64,000 nucleotides of DNA from positions 744,001 to 808,000 of the forward strand of contig NZ_CP070225.1 of assembly GCF_021631985.1 (NCBI RefSeq). Direction: 5' to 3'. Of the stretch, positions 33,736 through 41,709 are shown piece by piece (position 1 is the stretch's first letter; each line of letters opens with the position of its first letter). Source of the stretch: Sandaracinus amylolyticus. Its GTDB lineage: Bacteria > Myxococcota_A > Polyangia > Polyangiales > Sandaracinaceae. A program made the position numbers and the translations under genes. The notes beneath the pieces were generated by a model that worked only from the letters and a program-made list of their open reading frames with translations, had not been told where the DNA came from and did no database searches.

Positions 33736-35216
33736 TGTCGCTCTCCGGGCGCCTCACGATCGCGCTCACGCTCGCTGCGCTGGTGCTCTTCGGAGCCGTC
33801 GGCGCGTGGCAGCTGCGCGCGGAAGAGGACGATCTCCGGCGCGCCGCGCGACACGACATGAGCCTGCTCGGTCGGAGCCTGCAGGTCGCGTTCGAGAACG
33901 CGCTGCGCGATCTGCAGGAGGAGGACGTGCAGGAGACCCTGCGCGAGCTCGAGCGAATCGATCCCGAGGTCGACGTCTTCGTGTACGACGCGGCGGGAGC
34001 CCAGATCGCGGCGTCGACCGGCGCCGTCGAGCGCGCCCGCTGGCTCGGCGCGAGGCCGACCGAGGCCGTGCTGCGCTTCCTGCCCGAGCACGAGCCCGGC
34101 GCCGTCGAGCTGCTCGTGCCGCTGCACATCACCCGGAGCGCGCGGCCCGCGACCCTCGTGGTGTGGCGTCCGCTCGACGACATGCAGCACGACCTCGTCG
34201 CGACGCGGCGGCGCGTCTGGCTCTCGGTCGTGGGCTTCGCAGCGCTCGTCGCGCTGCTCACGATGGGGCTCTCGCGAGTGTGGGTCGGAGCGCCCCTCGC
34301 GCGCATGATCGCCCAGATGAAGCGAGTGCGCCGTGGTGATCTGTCGCCCTTCGAGGCGCCGCAGCGCGCCGACGAGGTCGGTCAGGCGCTCCGGGAGCTC
34401 GAGCAGCTCGTGACCGATCTGCGGGACGCACGCGCGCGCTTGGACGCCGAGAGCGACGCGCGCGCCCGGCTCGAGCACGGGCTGCGTGAGGTCGACAAGC
34501 TCGCGACGGTCGGGCAGCTCGCCGCGGGGCTCGCGCACGAGATCGGATCGCCGCTGCAGATCCTTGAAGGGCGCGTGGCAGCGCTCGAGACCAAGGCCGA
34601 CGATCCGAACGAGACACGGCGCCTCGCGCGCATCGTGCTGACCCAGGCGCAGAGGATCACGCGCATCGTGTCGCGCCTCGGCGACCTCGCGCGCCGTCGT
34701 CCTCAGCGGGTGCGAGTGATCGACGTGACTCCGCCGGTGCGTGCCGTCGTGGATCTGCTCGAGGCGGACGCGCGCAAGCGCGGCGTGGCGTTGACGCTCG
34801 AGAGCGAAGCGGCGACCGACTCGATCGAGGGCGACCCCGATGCGATCCAACAGCTGACGCTCAACCTCGTGCGCAACGCGCTGCAGGCGGCGGGACCGGG
34901 CGACGCGATCGTCGTGCGCATCGCGGAGTCGCCGCTCGAGCGTGCCGACGGATCGACTCGCACGGGAGTCGCGATCGAGGTGCGCGACGATGGCTGCGGC
35001 ATGGACGAGACGACGCGCTCGCGCGCGCTCGAGGCGTTCTTCACGACGCGCGCCTCCGAGGGCGGCTCGGGCCTCGGGCTCGCGGTGGTGAAGGGCATCG
35101 TCGAGGAGCTCGGCGGGCGCATCGTCATCGAGTCGGAGGCCGGTGCCGGTACGACGGTCCGAGTGATCCTTCCGGCGGGCTCAGCGGGCGAAGGAGGGTC
35201 GTCGCATGCCGCCTAG
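33735..35216 (+). CDS. Membrane sensor histidine kinase
   Basis: A 493-residue kinase. Helix 1 (about residues 8-26) and helix 2 (about 155-178) bracket a periplasmic sensor of about 130 residues containing DPEVDVFVYDAAGAQIA. HAMP follows, then the dimerisation H-box LAAGLAHEIGSPLQ (H268), the N-box NLVRNALQAA, and G boxes DDGCGMDETT and GGSGLGLAVVKG. It probably phosphorylates the sigma-54 activator encoded next, whose start lies inside its last codons (11-bp overlap). Being in the same transcript as the metal pump, it is likely to sense periplasmic metal, though the sensor shows no His/Cys cluster. Confidence 0.93.
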   Translation: MSLSGRLTIALTLAALVLFGAVGAWQLRAEEDDLRRAARHDMSLLGRSLQVAFENALRDLQEEDVQETLRELERIDPEVDVFVYDAAGAQIAASTGAVERARWLGARPTEAVLRFLPEHEPGAVELLVPLHITRSARPATLVVWRPLDDMQHDLVATRRRVWLSVVGFAALVALLTMGLSRVWVGAPLARMIAQMKRVRRGDLSPFEAPQRADEVGQALRELEQLVTDLRDARARLDAESDARARLEHGLREVDKLATVGQLAAGLAHEIGSPLQILEGRVAALETKADDPNETRRLARIVLTQAQRITRIVSRLGDLARRRPQRVRVIDVTPPVRAVVDLLEADARKRGVALTLESEAATDSIEGDPDAIQQLTLNLVRNALQAAGPGDAIVVRIAESPLERADGSTRTGVAIEVRDDGCGMDETTRSRALEAFFTTRASEGGSGLGLAVVKGIVEELGGRIVIESEAGAGTTVRVILPAGSAGEGGSSHAA

Positions 35217-36558
35217 CCGCATCCTCGTGGTCGACGACGACGAAGGCGTCGTCGAGTGGTTGCTCGAGGAGCTCGTCGAGCGTGGCTACGCCGCGAGCGG
35301 CGTCACCAGCCCTGCCGAGGCGCTGCAGCGCGTCGCGCGCGAGCGCTTCGATCTCGTCGTGTCCGACGTCGAGATGCCCGGGATGCGCGGGATCGATCTC
35401 GTGCAGGCGATCCACGCGCGCAGCCCCGACCAGCTCGTGCTGCTGATCACCGCGTTCGGCTCGATCGACCTCGCGATGCAGGCTGTTCGTGCCGGCGCGG
35501 CAGACTTCCTCGCGAAGCCGTTCACGATCGAGGCGCTGCTGCAGGCGATCGAGCGGACGCTGCGCGAGCGCCGTCTCCGGCGCCAGGTCGTGCGCGTGCG
35601 CGCGTCGCTCGGTGACGAGAGCCCGCCGGGCGATCTCGTCGCGGAGAGCGCCGCGATGAAGCGCGTCCTCGAGCTCGCACGGAGGGCGGCAGCCTCGGGC
35701 TCGACGGTGCTCCTCACCGGCGAGAGCGGCGTCGGCAAGAGCGCGATCGCGCGCTACGTCCACGCGCACAGCGCGCGCCGTGATCGGGCGTTCGTGCAGC
35801 TCAACTGCGCGGCGCTGCCCGCCGGGCTCGTCGAGGCCGAGCTCTTCGGCGTGCGGCGCGGCGCATACACCGACGCGCGCGAGGATCGCCGCGGGGTCTT
35901 CGTGGATGCCGATCGCGGAACGCTCTTCCTCGACGAGGTCGCGGACATGGCGCTGGAGGTCCAGCCCAAGCTGCTCGTGGCGCTCGAGAGCGGATCGATC
36001 CGACCTCTCGGTGCGCGCGACGAGGTGCGCGTCGACGTGCGACTGATCGCGGCGACGAACCGCTCGCTCGAGGAGGACCTGCGCGAGCGCCGGCTCCGCG
36101 CGGACCTCTATCACCGCCTGAACGTCATCCGCATCGACGTCCCGCCGCTGCGCGAGCGGCTCGACGACCTGCCCCGCCTCGTCGACACGTTGCTGGCGCG
36201 CCTCGCGCCCCGCGCGAGCCGTCCGCTCGCGGGCGTGAGCGAGGAGGCGATGCGATGGTTGCGCGCGCAACCCTGGACGGGGAACGTGCGCGAGCTCGCG
36301 AACGTGGTCGAGCGCGCGGTGATGCTCACGGATCACGACGTGCTGGTCCTCGAGGACTTCGTCGAGGGGCGCGCGATCGAGGAGTCCGACCTGGCGTTCC
36401 TGACGAGCGCGGCGGAGGAGGGCATCGGGCTCGACGAGCTCGAGCTCCGCTACATCCGCCGGGTGCTCGAGCGCTGTGGCGGCAACAAGGCGAAGGCCGC
36501 GCAGGTGCTCGGCATCGACCGCTCGACGTTGTGGCGAAAGCTCGGCGGCGGCTCGTGA
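35206..36558 (+). CDS. NtrC-family response regulator, sigma-54 activator with a variant GAFTGA loop
   Basis: A 450-residue regulator. The receiver has ILVVDDDEG, phospho-site D54 in SDVEMPG and Lys in FLAKPFT. The AAA+ domain has Walker A GESGVGKS and Walker B GTLFLDEVAD, with RxDLYHRLNV and the R-finger region. The C-terminal Fis-type helix-turn-helix contains NKAKAAQVLGIDRSTLWRKL. The loop that touches sigma-54 is normally GAFTGA; here it is GAYTDA (219-224), so the fourth contact residue differs. It is translated from a strong aaggaggg site inside the kinase gene. It probably activates the RND operon from a -24/-12 promoter, which I did not find with confidence. Confidence 0.93.
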   Translation: MPPSRILVVDDDEGVVEWLLEELVERGYAASGVTSPAEALQRVARERFDLVVSDVEMPGMRGIDLVQAIHARSPDQLVLLITAFGSIDLAMQAVRAGAADFLAKPFTIEALLQAIERTLRERRLRRQVVRVRASLGDESPPGDLVAESAAMKRVLELARRAAASGSTVLLTGESGVGKSAIARYVHAHSARRDRAFVQLNCAALPAGLVEAELFGVRRGAYTDAREDRRGVFVDADRGTLFLDEVADMALEVQPKLLVALESGSIRPLGARDEVRVDVRLIAATNRSLEEDLRERRLRADLYHRLNVIRIDVPPLRERLDDLPRLVDTLLARLAPRASRPLAGVSEEAMRWLRAQPWTGNVRELANVVERAVMLTDHDVLVLEDFVEGRAIEESDLAFLTSAAEEGIGLDELELRYIRRVLERCGGNKAKAAQVLGIDRSTLWRKLGGGS

Positions 36559-36574
36559 AGCGGTGAGCACGAGC
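36551..36574 (+). terminator. Hairpin at the end of the RND operon
   Basis: gctcgtg (36551-36557) pairs with cacgagc (36568-36574) across a 10-nt loop and overlaps the regulator's stop codon. A weak terminator candidate. Confidence 0.4.
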
Positions 36575-36636
36575 AGCTGCAAGCCCGCGCGGAGCGACGT
36601 CGACAGCGGCGCTCGTGGTGTCGAAGGGATCCACGC

Positions 36637-36819
36637 ATGTCAGCGAACGACGACTCGGACCCCACGGCCCTGGTTCGCTTCCTGCCCAGGAGAGCGTCGC
36701 GCACGTTCCTTCCGAGAGTCGTCCGCGAGGAGGTGATCGCGCGGAGCGATGACCCCCGGCGTGAGCCGGACGTGGACGGGCCCGGCGCGCGAATCGCGCG
36801 TCCAGCACGTCGGCGATGA
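36637..36819 (+). CDS. Possible small basic protein, doubtful
   Basis: A 60-codon frame starting MSANDDSDPTALVRFLPR, with gaagg about 10 bp before the ATG and the stop abutting the convergent sigma-factor gene. It is Arg- and Asp-rich with no recognised domain. Third-position GC is lower than in the confident genes nearby (roughly three quarters), which argues against it. It fills the only gap between the regulator and the sigma factor, so it is listed as possible. Confidence 0.25.
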   Translation: MSANDDSDPTALVRFLPRRASRTFLPRVVREEVIARSDDPRREPDVDGPGARIARPARRR

Positions 36820-36820
36820 C

Positions 36821-37357
36821 TCAACCCGACGCGCAGGTGCAGTCGACGCAGCCCTCGGTCGCGCAGGCGCCGCACGTCCTCTGCACCTGCTTCCGCAGCG
36901 CGTCGCGCGCGCGAAACACGCGCACACCGGCGTTGTTGCTCGTGATGCCCGCCTCTTCGGCGTAGTCCTTCACCGCGACGCCGTCGATCTCCACGCGCTT
37001 CAGCGCCTCGGCGTACTCGGGCTTCAAGCTCCCGCTCAGCGTCTTCACGCAGCCGCAGACCGCGCCGCGCGTGTCGGCGCCCGAGCGCTCGGTCTCGAGC
37101 TCCGCGGCGAGCGCGGCGAGCCCCTTCGACGCGGTCGCGCGACGACGCTGGTGATCGACGACGGCGTTGCGCAGCACCCGATAGAACCACGCGACGATCG
37201 CGTCGCGCTCGCGCACCGCGCCGAGCTTGTCGATGCTGCGTACGAAGGCGTCCTGGAGGACGTCCTCCGCGAGCGCGCGGCTCCCCAGTCGCCTCTCGAG
37301 GAACGCGAGGAACGCCTCGCGATGCTCGACGAGCGCCTGCATCGTTGCCTCGCTCAC
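36821..37357 (-). CDS. CorE-like ECF sigma factor with a cysteine-rich C-terminal domain
   Basis: A 178-residue sigma-70-family factor. Region 2 is seen in RALAEDVLQDAFVRSIDKL and WFYRVLRNAVVDH; region 4 in EALKRVEIDGVAVKDYAEEAG and NNAGVRVFRARDALRK. It carries a C-G-C (C101, C103) in the linker and a tail with C162, C165, C170, C173 and C175. A C-x-C linker plus Cys-rich tail is the hallmark of the CorE group (ECF44), whose founding member in Myxococcus xanthus is switched by copper redox state and drives multicopper oxidase and P-type ATPase genes; a relative responds to Cd/Zn. Its GTG start overlaps the multicopper oxidase stop (GTGA), so both are co-transcribed, matching that pathway. Copper response is inferred from family and neighbour. 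Confidence 0.88.
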   Translation of the reverse strand: MSEATMQALVEHREAFLAFLERRLGSRALAEDVLQDAFVRSIDKLGAVRERDAIVAWFYRVLRNAVVDHQRRRATASKGLAALAAELETERSGADTRGAVCGCVKTLSGSLKPEYAEALKRVEIDGVAVKDYAEEAGITSNNAGVRVFRARDALRKQVQRTCGACATEGCVDCTCASG

Positions 37358-38772
37358 ATGACCTCCAGGAGCGTCATCATCCCCGAGTCGTGGTGCTCGA
37401 GGACATGGCAGTGAAGGGCCCAGGTGCCCGCGTCCTCCGCGACGAGCCCGATGTCGACGGTCTCGCGAGGATGCACGAGCACGGTGTCGCGCCAGTGCGG
37501 CTCGTCGGCCGCGACGCCGTCACGGGCGAGCACGCGGAAGAACTGTCCGTGCAGGTGCATCGGATGCAGGCGCGCCGACGTGCTCACGAAGCGCATCTTC
37601 ACGAACCTGCCGAGCGGAACGCGATCACGCGCGTCGTGCGCGTGTCCCATCGCACCCTCGCGCATCGCCTCTCCGTTGAGCGTCCACTCGAGCCCGTACG
37701 GGCCGCCGCGACGCGCGCCGAGCTCGTACGTGAGATCCGGCGCGAGCGACATCGCGCCGCGCCAGTCGGGCGCGGTCGACGTCGCGAAGGCGCGTGCATC
37801 GGGCTCGTGGGCGGCGCCCGCCACGTCGAAGCGAGCGAGGGTGATGTTGCGCGCGTAAGCGTCGACGACGCGCACGTCGGCGCCCGACGCCGCGGGCGCG
37901 ACGACCTCGAGATCGACGCGGTTCCCGGGCGCGATCTCGAGCCGATCGAGCGTGAGCGGTGCGTCGGTGGGACGGCCGTCGAACGCGATGATGCGGGCAT
38001 CGGCTCCGACGACGCGCGGCGCGAACACGCGCCCGTTCGCGACGTTCACGATGCGCACGCGGAGGCGCTCTCCCGGCGCGATCGGCTCGCGGTGTCCGAT
38101 GCGCGCGTTGATCGTGATCGCGCGTCCCCATCGGCCGTCGTGCGCGAGGTCGTGCCTCGTGACGAACGCGGGATCGATCGCGCCGCTCGCATCGAGGCGC
38201 CAGTCGTCGAGCACCCAGACCGCGTCGCGGACGCGCGGGGCATCGGGATCGTCGATGACGAGCACGCCGTGCAGACCACGCTCGATCTGCTCGCTGCCGC
38301 GCGTGTGCGGGTGGAACCAGAACGTGCCCGCGTCCCGCGCGACGAAGTCGTAGGTGAAGGACTCGCCCGGCGCGATCGGCGGCTGCGTCACGCCGGGCAC
38401 GCCATCCATCGCGTTGTCGAGTCGGATGCCGTGCCAGTGGATCGAGGTGGGCTGCGGCAATCGATTGGTGATGCGCACCCGCAGTCGATCGCCGACGTTC
38501 GCGCGGAGCACCGGGCCGGGGACCTGACCGTCGTAGGCCCAGACGTCGAGCGCGCGTCCGTCGAGCAGCGGCAGCGTCGTCGGCGCGGCGACGATGTCGA
38601 AGGAGCGCGTCGTCCCGGTCTCGCGCGGCCGTGACGACTGGGCGCCGGGGACGGTCGCGAGATCGGAGCGGCAGCCGGTGACGAGGAGGGCGCCACAAGA
38701 AGCGGCCAGGACCAGGGCTCGTGCGTTCGGAGCGTGTGCCACGACCCGATGACGCACGAGGTCCTCGGGCAT
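37354..38772 (-). CDS. Multicopper oxidase lipoprotein
   Basis: A 472-residue enzyme of the CueO/CopA/laccase family, which oxidises Cu(I) or phenolic substrates while reducing oxygen to water. All copper sites are present: HWHG, HPHTR, HPMHLHGQ and the C-terminal HCHVLEHHDSGMM, which holds the type 1 Cys and axial Met and bridging His ligands. The N-terminus has LLVTGC (C34), so it is a periplasm-facing lipoprotein rather than a Tat substrate; no twin-Arg motif is seen. It probably detoxifies copper in the periplasm. The stop overlaps the start of the CorE-like sigma factor; the VWA lipoprotein gene lies 28 bp upstream. Confidence 0.94.
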   Translation of the reverse strand: MPEDLVRHRVVAHAPNARALVLAASCGALLVTGCRSDLATVPGAQSSRPRETGTTRSFDIVAAPTTLPLLDGRALDVWAYDGQVPGPVLRANVGDRLRVRITNRLPQPTSIHWHGIRLDNAMDGVPGVTQPPIAPGESFTYDFVARDAGTFWFHPHTRGSEQIERGLHGVLVIDDPDAPRVRDAVWVLDDWRLDASGAIDPAFVTRHDLAHDGRWGRAITINARIGHREPIAPGERLRVRIVNVANGRVFAPRVVGADARIIAFDGRPTDAPLTLDRLEIAPGNRVDLEVVAPAASGADVRVVDAYARNITLARFDVAGAAHEPDARAFATSTAPDWRGAMSLAPDLTYELGARRGGPYGLEWTLNGEAMREGAMGHAHDARDRVPLGRFVKMRFVSTSARLHPMHLHGQFFRVLARDGVAADEPHWRDTVLVHPRETVDIGLVAEDAGTWALHCHVLEHHDSGMMTLLEVM

Positions 38773-38800
38773 TACACCGCGGAATTCGCGGGGTCGAAGC

Positions 38801-40225
38801 TCACGGGCACTCGGGGCGCGTGAGCGCGGCGCCGAGCGCTTCGATCATCCCGTCGAACTGGCCCGCGAAGCTGTTCTGGCAGATCGAGCCGACCACCGCG
38901 CCCGCGCCGCGCGCGTCGAGCCCTCGCGCGACCTCCACGATGCGTCGCGGCGCGAACGACACACCGGCCCCCGGCACGTTGCACGAAGGACGCAGTCGTG
39001 TGGGCATCGACGGGTCGACGATCTCCTGCATGTCGGGATGCTCGAGGATCGCGTCGAAGTCGGGGTGCGCGGGATCGGTCGCTGCGTCGACCGGGATGCC
39101 CGCGAGCACACCGAACACCAGCCGGCTGGGATCACGTCGTAGCCCGAGGAGCCCGGCGCGTCCGTCTTCACCCGCGACGTAGCGCTCGATGCGATGGGGC
39201 ACGTCCGGAAAGGCGAAGCAGCGCAGGCTGAGATCCGCGCTCGAGAAGCGCTCGTCCGAGGGATCGAAGATCCCGGGATCGGGCGTCGAGCAGTCCTCTT
39301 CGTCGGTGACGACGAGCACGCCCAGCACCGAGCCCTCGCGCAGGAACCCCGCGTTCACGCCATCGCCGTGCCCGCGCGTACCGCCCAGGAAGATCGGCGG
39401 TGTGTAGCCCTCGCGTGCCGTCGACGGAGAGATCGCCTTCAGCGCGGCCTCGAGCGGCTGCTCGAAGCCACATCCCCCGGTGCCTACCGTCGCGACACAC
39501 GCGAGCTCCATCGCGAAGTCGGCGACGTCTTCGCCCGCGCGGTACTGGAAGATCGCCGGGTAGCTCGGCATGCATCCCAGGATCGACGTGCGCCCGGCCG
39601 TGATCATGACCCCGTCGTCGCCGAGCTCGGCGCCGAAGAGGCCGCCGTCGCAGGTCGGGACGAGGTTTCCGCCGACGCCCATGTCGGTCGTGACCACCGC
39701 GACGTGCAGCGAGGTCACGGGATCGAAGTCACGGGTTCCGTCGCCGTCGCGATCGCCGGTCGAGAGCGCCTGCACGAAGCGAGGGAGCTCCTCGGTCAGG
39801 CTCGCCTGCTCCTCGCCCATCGATCCCGAGTCGTCGATCACGAAGAGCAGATCGAGCTCGTCGGTGTCGCTCGCTCCCGAGCCGTCGCAGACGCAGGTCG
39901 CGTCTTCGCAGGTGAGCCCGGTGCCGCAGAGCTCGTCACCGGCACCGTCGATCCGACCGTCGCAGTCGTCGTCGAGCCCGTTGCAGCGCTCGGCGCGCGG
40001 CACGCACGTGCAGACCTCCGCGGTGCTCGCGCACGACCAGCCCGGTGTGCACTCCGCGTCGAGCTCGCACGAGGTCGTGCAGCGACCGGCGCAGATCTCC
40101 GTCGCGCACTCCGATGGGTCGTCGCACGGCGTGCCGACGGGCGCGCCTTCGTGCACGCGGCTCTCGGCGCACGCGGCGAGCACGGCCGCGACGAGCATCA
40201 TCGAGCCCCGCGTCGCAATCCTCAT
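38801..40225 (-). CDS. Lipoprotein with Cys-rich/MopE-like repeats and a von Willebrand A domain
   Basis: A 474-residue product with signal peptide and lipobox-like LAAC (C19). Residues about 30-115 are Cys-rich, including CNGLDDDCDGRID, the MopE-type motif, which in methanotrophs is linked to copper-binding surface proteins. A von Willebrand A domain follows with an intact MIDAS DDSGSMG, a VVTTDMG strand and VVTDEEDC, for metal-dependent protein adhesion. It is likely anchored on the outer membrane and binds another surface protein. It lies just upstream of the multicopper oxidase and sigma factor on the same strand and may share their transcript. This architecture is common in myxobacteria, so the copper link is only suggestive. 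Confidence 0.85.
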   Translation of the reverse strand: MRIATRGSMMLVAAVLAACAESRVHEGAPVGTPCDDPSECATEICAGRCTTSCELDAECTPGWSCASTAEVCTCVPRAERCNGLDDDCDGRIDGAGDELCGTGLTCEDATCVCDGSGASDTDELDLLFVIDDSGSMGEEQASLTEELPRFVQALSTGDRDGDGTRDFDPVTSLHVAVVTTDMGVGGNLVPTCDGGLFGAELGDDGVMITAGRTSILGCMPSYPAIFQYRAGEDVADFAMELACVATVGTGGCGFEQPLEAALKAISPSTAREGYTPPIFLGGTRGHGDGVNAGFLREGSVLGVLVVTDEEDCSTPDPGIFDPSDERFSSADLSLRCFAFPDVPHRIERYVAGEDGRAGLLGLRRDPSRLVFGVLAGIPVDAATDPAHPDFDAILEHPDMQEIVDPSMPTRLRPSCNVPGAGVSFAPRRIVEVARGLDARGAGAVVGSICQNSFAGQFDGMIEALGAALTRPECP

Positions 40226-40334
40226 GGCGCGCGACGTGAGAGCGAAGCGCGTGCCTCGCGAGAAATCCCGCGCTGTGGCTCACGCGCCCGCCAACCGAGT
40301 TGTCAGCGCGGCTCGATTCCGCACGCCATCGAGC

Positions 40335-40640
40335 TCAGTCGTGCATCACCTCCGCGTCGCTCTCGGCGTCGCGCAGCGCGTCGACGGCCGAGTCACGAGG
40401 CGTGCTCGCGTCGCGCGCAGTGCCCGCGTCGTTCGTTCCGACGTGGATCGGAATGCTCGTCCCCACGGCGCGGCCGTCGCAGAGACAGTCCCCGAAGCCC
40501 TCGCCGTCGCAGACGCGCTCGCCGGCGCCTCCGCGCGAGCACGCGCAGACCAGGGTCGCGCCTGGAGTGCACGCGAGGGGTTCATCGCTCGAGCACGCGG
40601 CGGCGAGCAACATGACGCCGGCGACGATGGCGTGACGCAT
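40335..40640 (-). CDS. Small Cys-rich lipoprotein
   Basis: A 101-residue product from ATG 40640. The signal peptide MRHAIVAGVMLLAAAC gives a lipoprotein-type Cys (C16). The mature part opens with a Cys-rich segment (LACTPGATLVCACSRG, then RVCDGEGFGDCLCDG) like those of many myxobacterial surface proteins, followed by an Asp/Ser/Thr-rich tail with DAGTARDAST. No enzyme motif. It is the first gene of the leftward run that includes the VWA lipoprotein, multicopper oxidase and sigma factor (109 bp gap). Role unknown; surface display likely. Confidence 0.7.
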   Translation of the reverse strand: MRHAIVAGVMLLAAACSSDEPLACTPGATLVCACSRGGAGERVCDGEGFGDCLCDGRAVGTSIPIHVGTNDAGTARDASTPRDSAVDALRDAESDAEVMHD

Positions 40641-40845
40641 CAATCGATCGACGTAAGTTCCGCCGCGCCGCGCGGCAGTTCCCTCGACGGCGATCGCGCG
40701 TGCGGTGCTCGGCGTCGATCGCGAGAGCCGCTCTCGACGTTCTTCGCCACGGGCTCGCTCGCTTCGGATGCGGCGACGACGCGCAGCGCTTCCTGGAGAT
40801 GTAAGCCTCGCCGAGGCTCGTGCGTCATCGGGTCGGAGTTTCGAG

Positions 40846-41010
40846 ATGACCGAGAAGACCCGGGGATGTGCCTGTGCGAGCCCGAAGTCCGAGCACCGCG
40901 AGCGCGCGCCGGTCGAAGCCGCGTGTCGCTGCGGCGCGCAGTGCACCTGCGGAGACGCGTGTCGCTGCGGTCCCGAGTGCCAGTGCCCCGCGACGCGTGA
41001 ACGGCGCTGA
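40846..41010 (+). CDS. Metallothionein-like protein with five C-x-C pairs
   Basis: A 54-residue product from ATG 40846, with ggag 8 bp upstream. All ten Cys fall in C-x-C pairs: 8/10, 27/29, 33/35, 39/41 and 45/47. The last four pairs form the regular run C-R-C-G-x-x-C-T-C-G-x-x-C-R-C-G-x-x-C-x-C. It contains almost no aromatic or large hydrophobic residues. This is the composition of metallothioneins, which buffer Cu(I), Zn or Cd in the cytosol. Placement about 200 bp from the copper-type lipoprotein/multicopper oxidase/CorE group makes copper the best guess. The frame is open upstream but becomes Arg/Ser-rich, unlike the Cys part. It is easy to miss in automatic annotation because of its size. 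Confidence 0.72.
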   Translation: MTEKTRGCACASPKSEHRERAPVEAACRCGAQCTCGDACRCGPECQCPATRERR

Positions 41011-41062
41011 GAACAGGCATCGCGTCCGCGCGCGTCGCGAGCCTGATCGCGTGGACTGCCGA

Positions 41063-41112
41063 CCCCGGGCGAGCCGGCGAACGTTCGGGGGGGCTGCTCG
41101 ACTCGCCCGGGG
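41063..41112 (+). terminator. Inverted repeat after the metallothionein-like gene
   Basis: ccccgggcgag (41063-41073) pairs exactly with ctcgcccgggg (41102-41112), with a 28-nt loop that may fold further. It lies 53 bp after the small gene's stop. The rest of 41011-41253 holds no gene that I can support. Confidence 0.5.
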
Positions 41113-41253
41113 CCACGTGCACACGGCGCGCTTCGGGGGGTGCGCGCGCGCCGCGACTCGCGGCCGCTCATCTATCCACCGGTTGCGCGACCACAACCGC
41201 TGCATGCGAACGATCAGCTCGGCCGCGCGCTTGGATTCCGCACGTGGGGGCCG

Positions 41254-41709
41254 ATGCGAAACGACATGGCGCGTCGCGAGACGATCGAGGAACGACAGCG
41301 TGTGATCTTCGAGCGCGAGGACGACGGCACGTGGACCGCGCGTCCTGCTTCCTCGCGCGGCCCGATGGCGCGCGGCGGCAGCATCGCGCAGGCGCGCAAG
41401 CGAGTGCGCGAGCTCCTGCGCGGCGACGATCGCGCGCGTCGTGCGCTCGACGTGGTCGACGAGATCCACCTTCCCGCGTCGGGGATCGTCGCCGTGGAGC
41501 GGCTCGCGCGCGCGAGAGAGGCGCTCGACTCGGCGGAGCGCGAGGCGGTGACGGTGCTGGTGCGTCGGCTCGGGCTCGGCGTGCGCGAGACGAGCCAGGC
41601 GCTCGGGCTCACCATGCGCCGCGTGGTCCACCTCGCGGGCGAGGTCGCGGATCTCGAGGCCGAGGAGAAGTCGGCCCGTCGCGCGCGTCGTGCGCGCGTC
41701 GTGCGCTGA
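41254..41709 (+). CDS. HicB-like protein with C-terminal helix-turn-helix, no toxin partner seen
   Basis: A 151-residue product. The N-terminal half (RVIFEREDDGTWTARPAS, then GGSIAQARKRVRELLRG) follows the HicB antitoxin fold: strand, D/E-x-G-x-W strand, then helix with A-x-x-R-V. The C-terminal half (EREAVTVLVRRLGLGVRETSQALGLTMRRVVHLAGE) looks like a helix-turn-helix. HicB proteins neutralise the HicA mRNA interferase and repress their own promoter, but no HicA-like small gene lies on either side, so this may be an orphan regulator. ATG 41266 is an alternative start four codons later. Its stop abuts the stop of the convergent kinase gene. Confidence 0.6.
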   Translation: MRNDMARRETIEERQRVIFEREDDGTWTARPASSRGPMARGGSIAQARKRVRELLRGDDRARRALDVVDEIHLPASGIVAVERLARAREALDSAEREAVTVLVRRLGLGVRETSQALGLTMRRVVHLAGEVADLEAEEKSARRARRARVVR

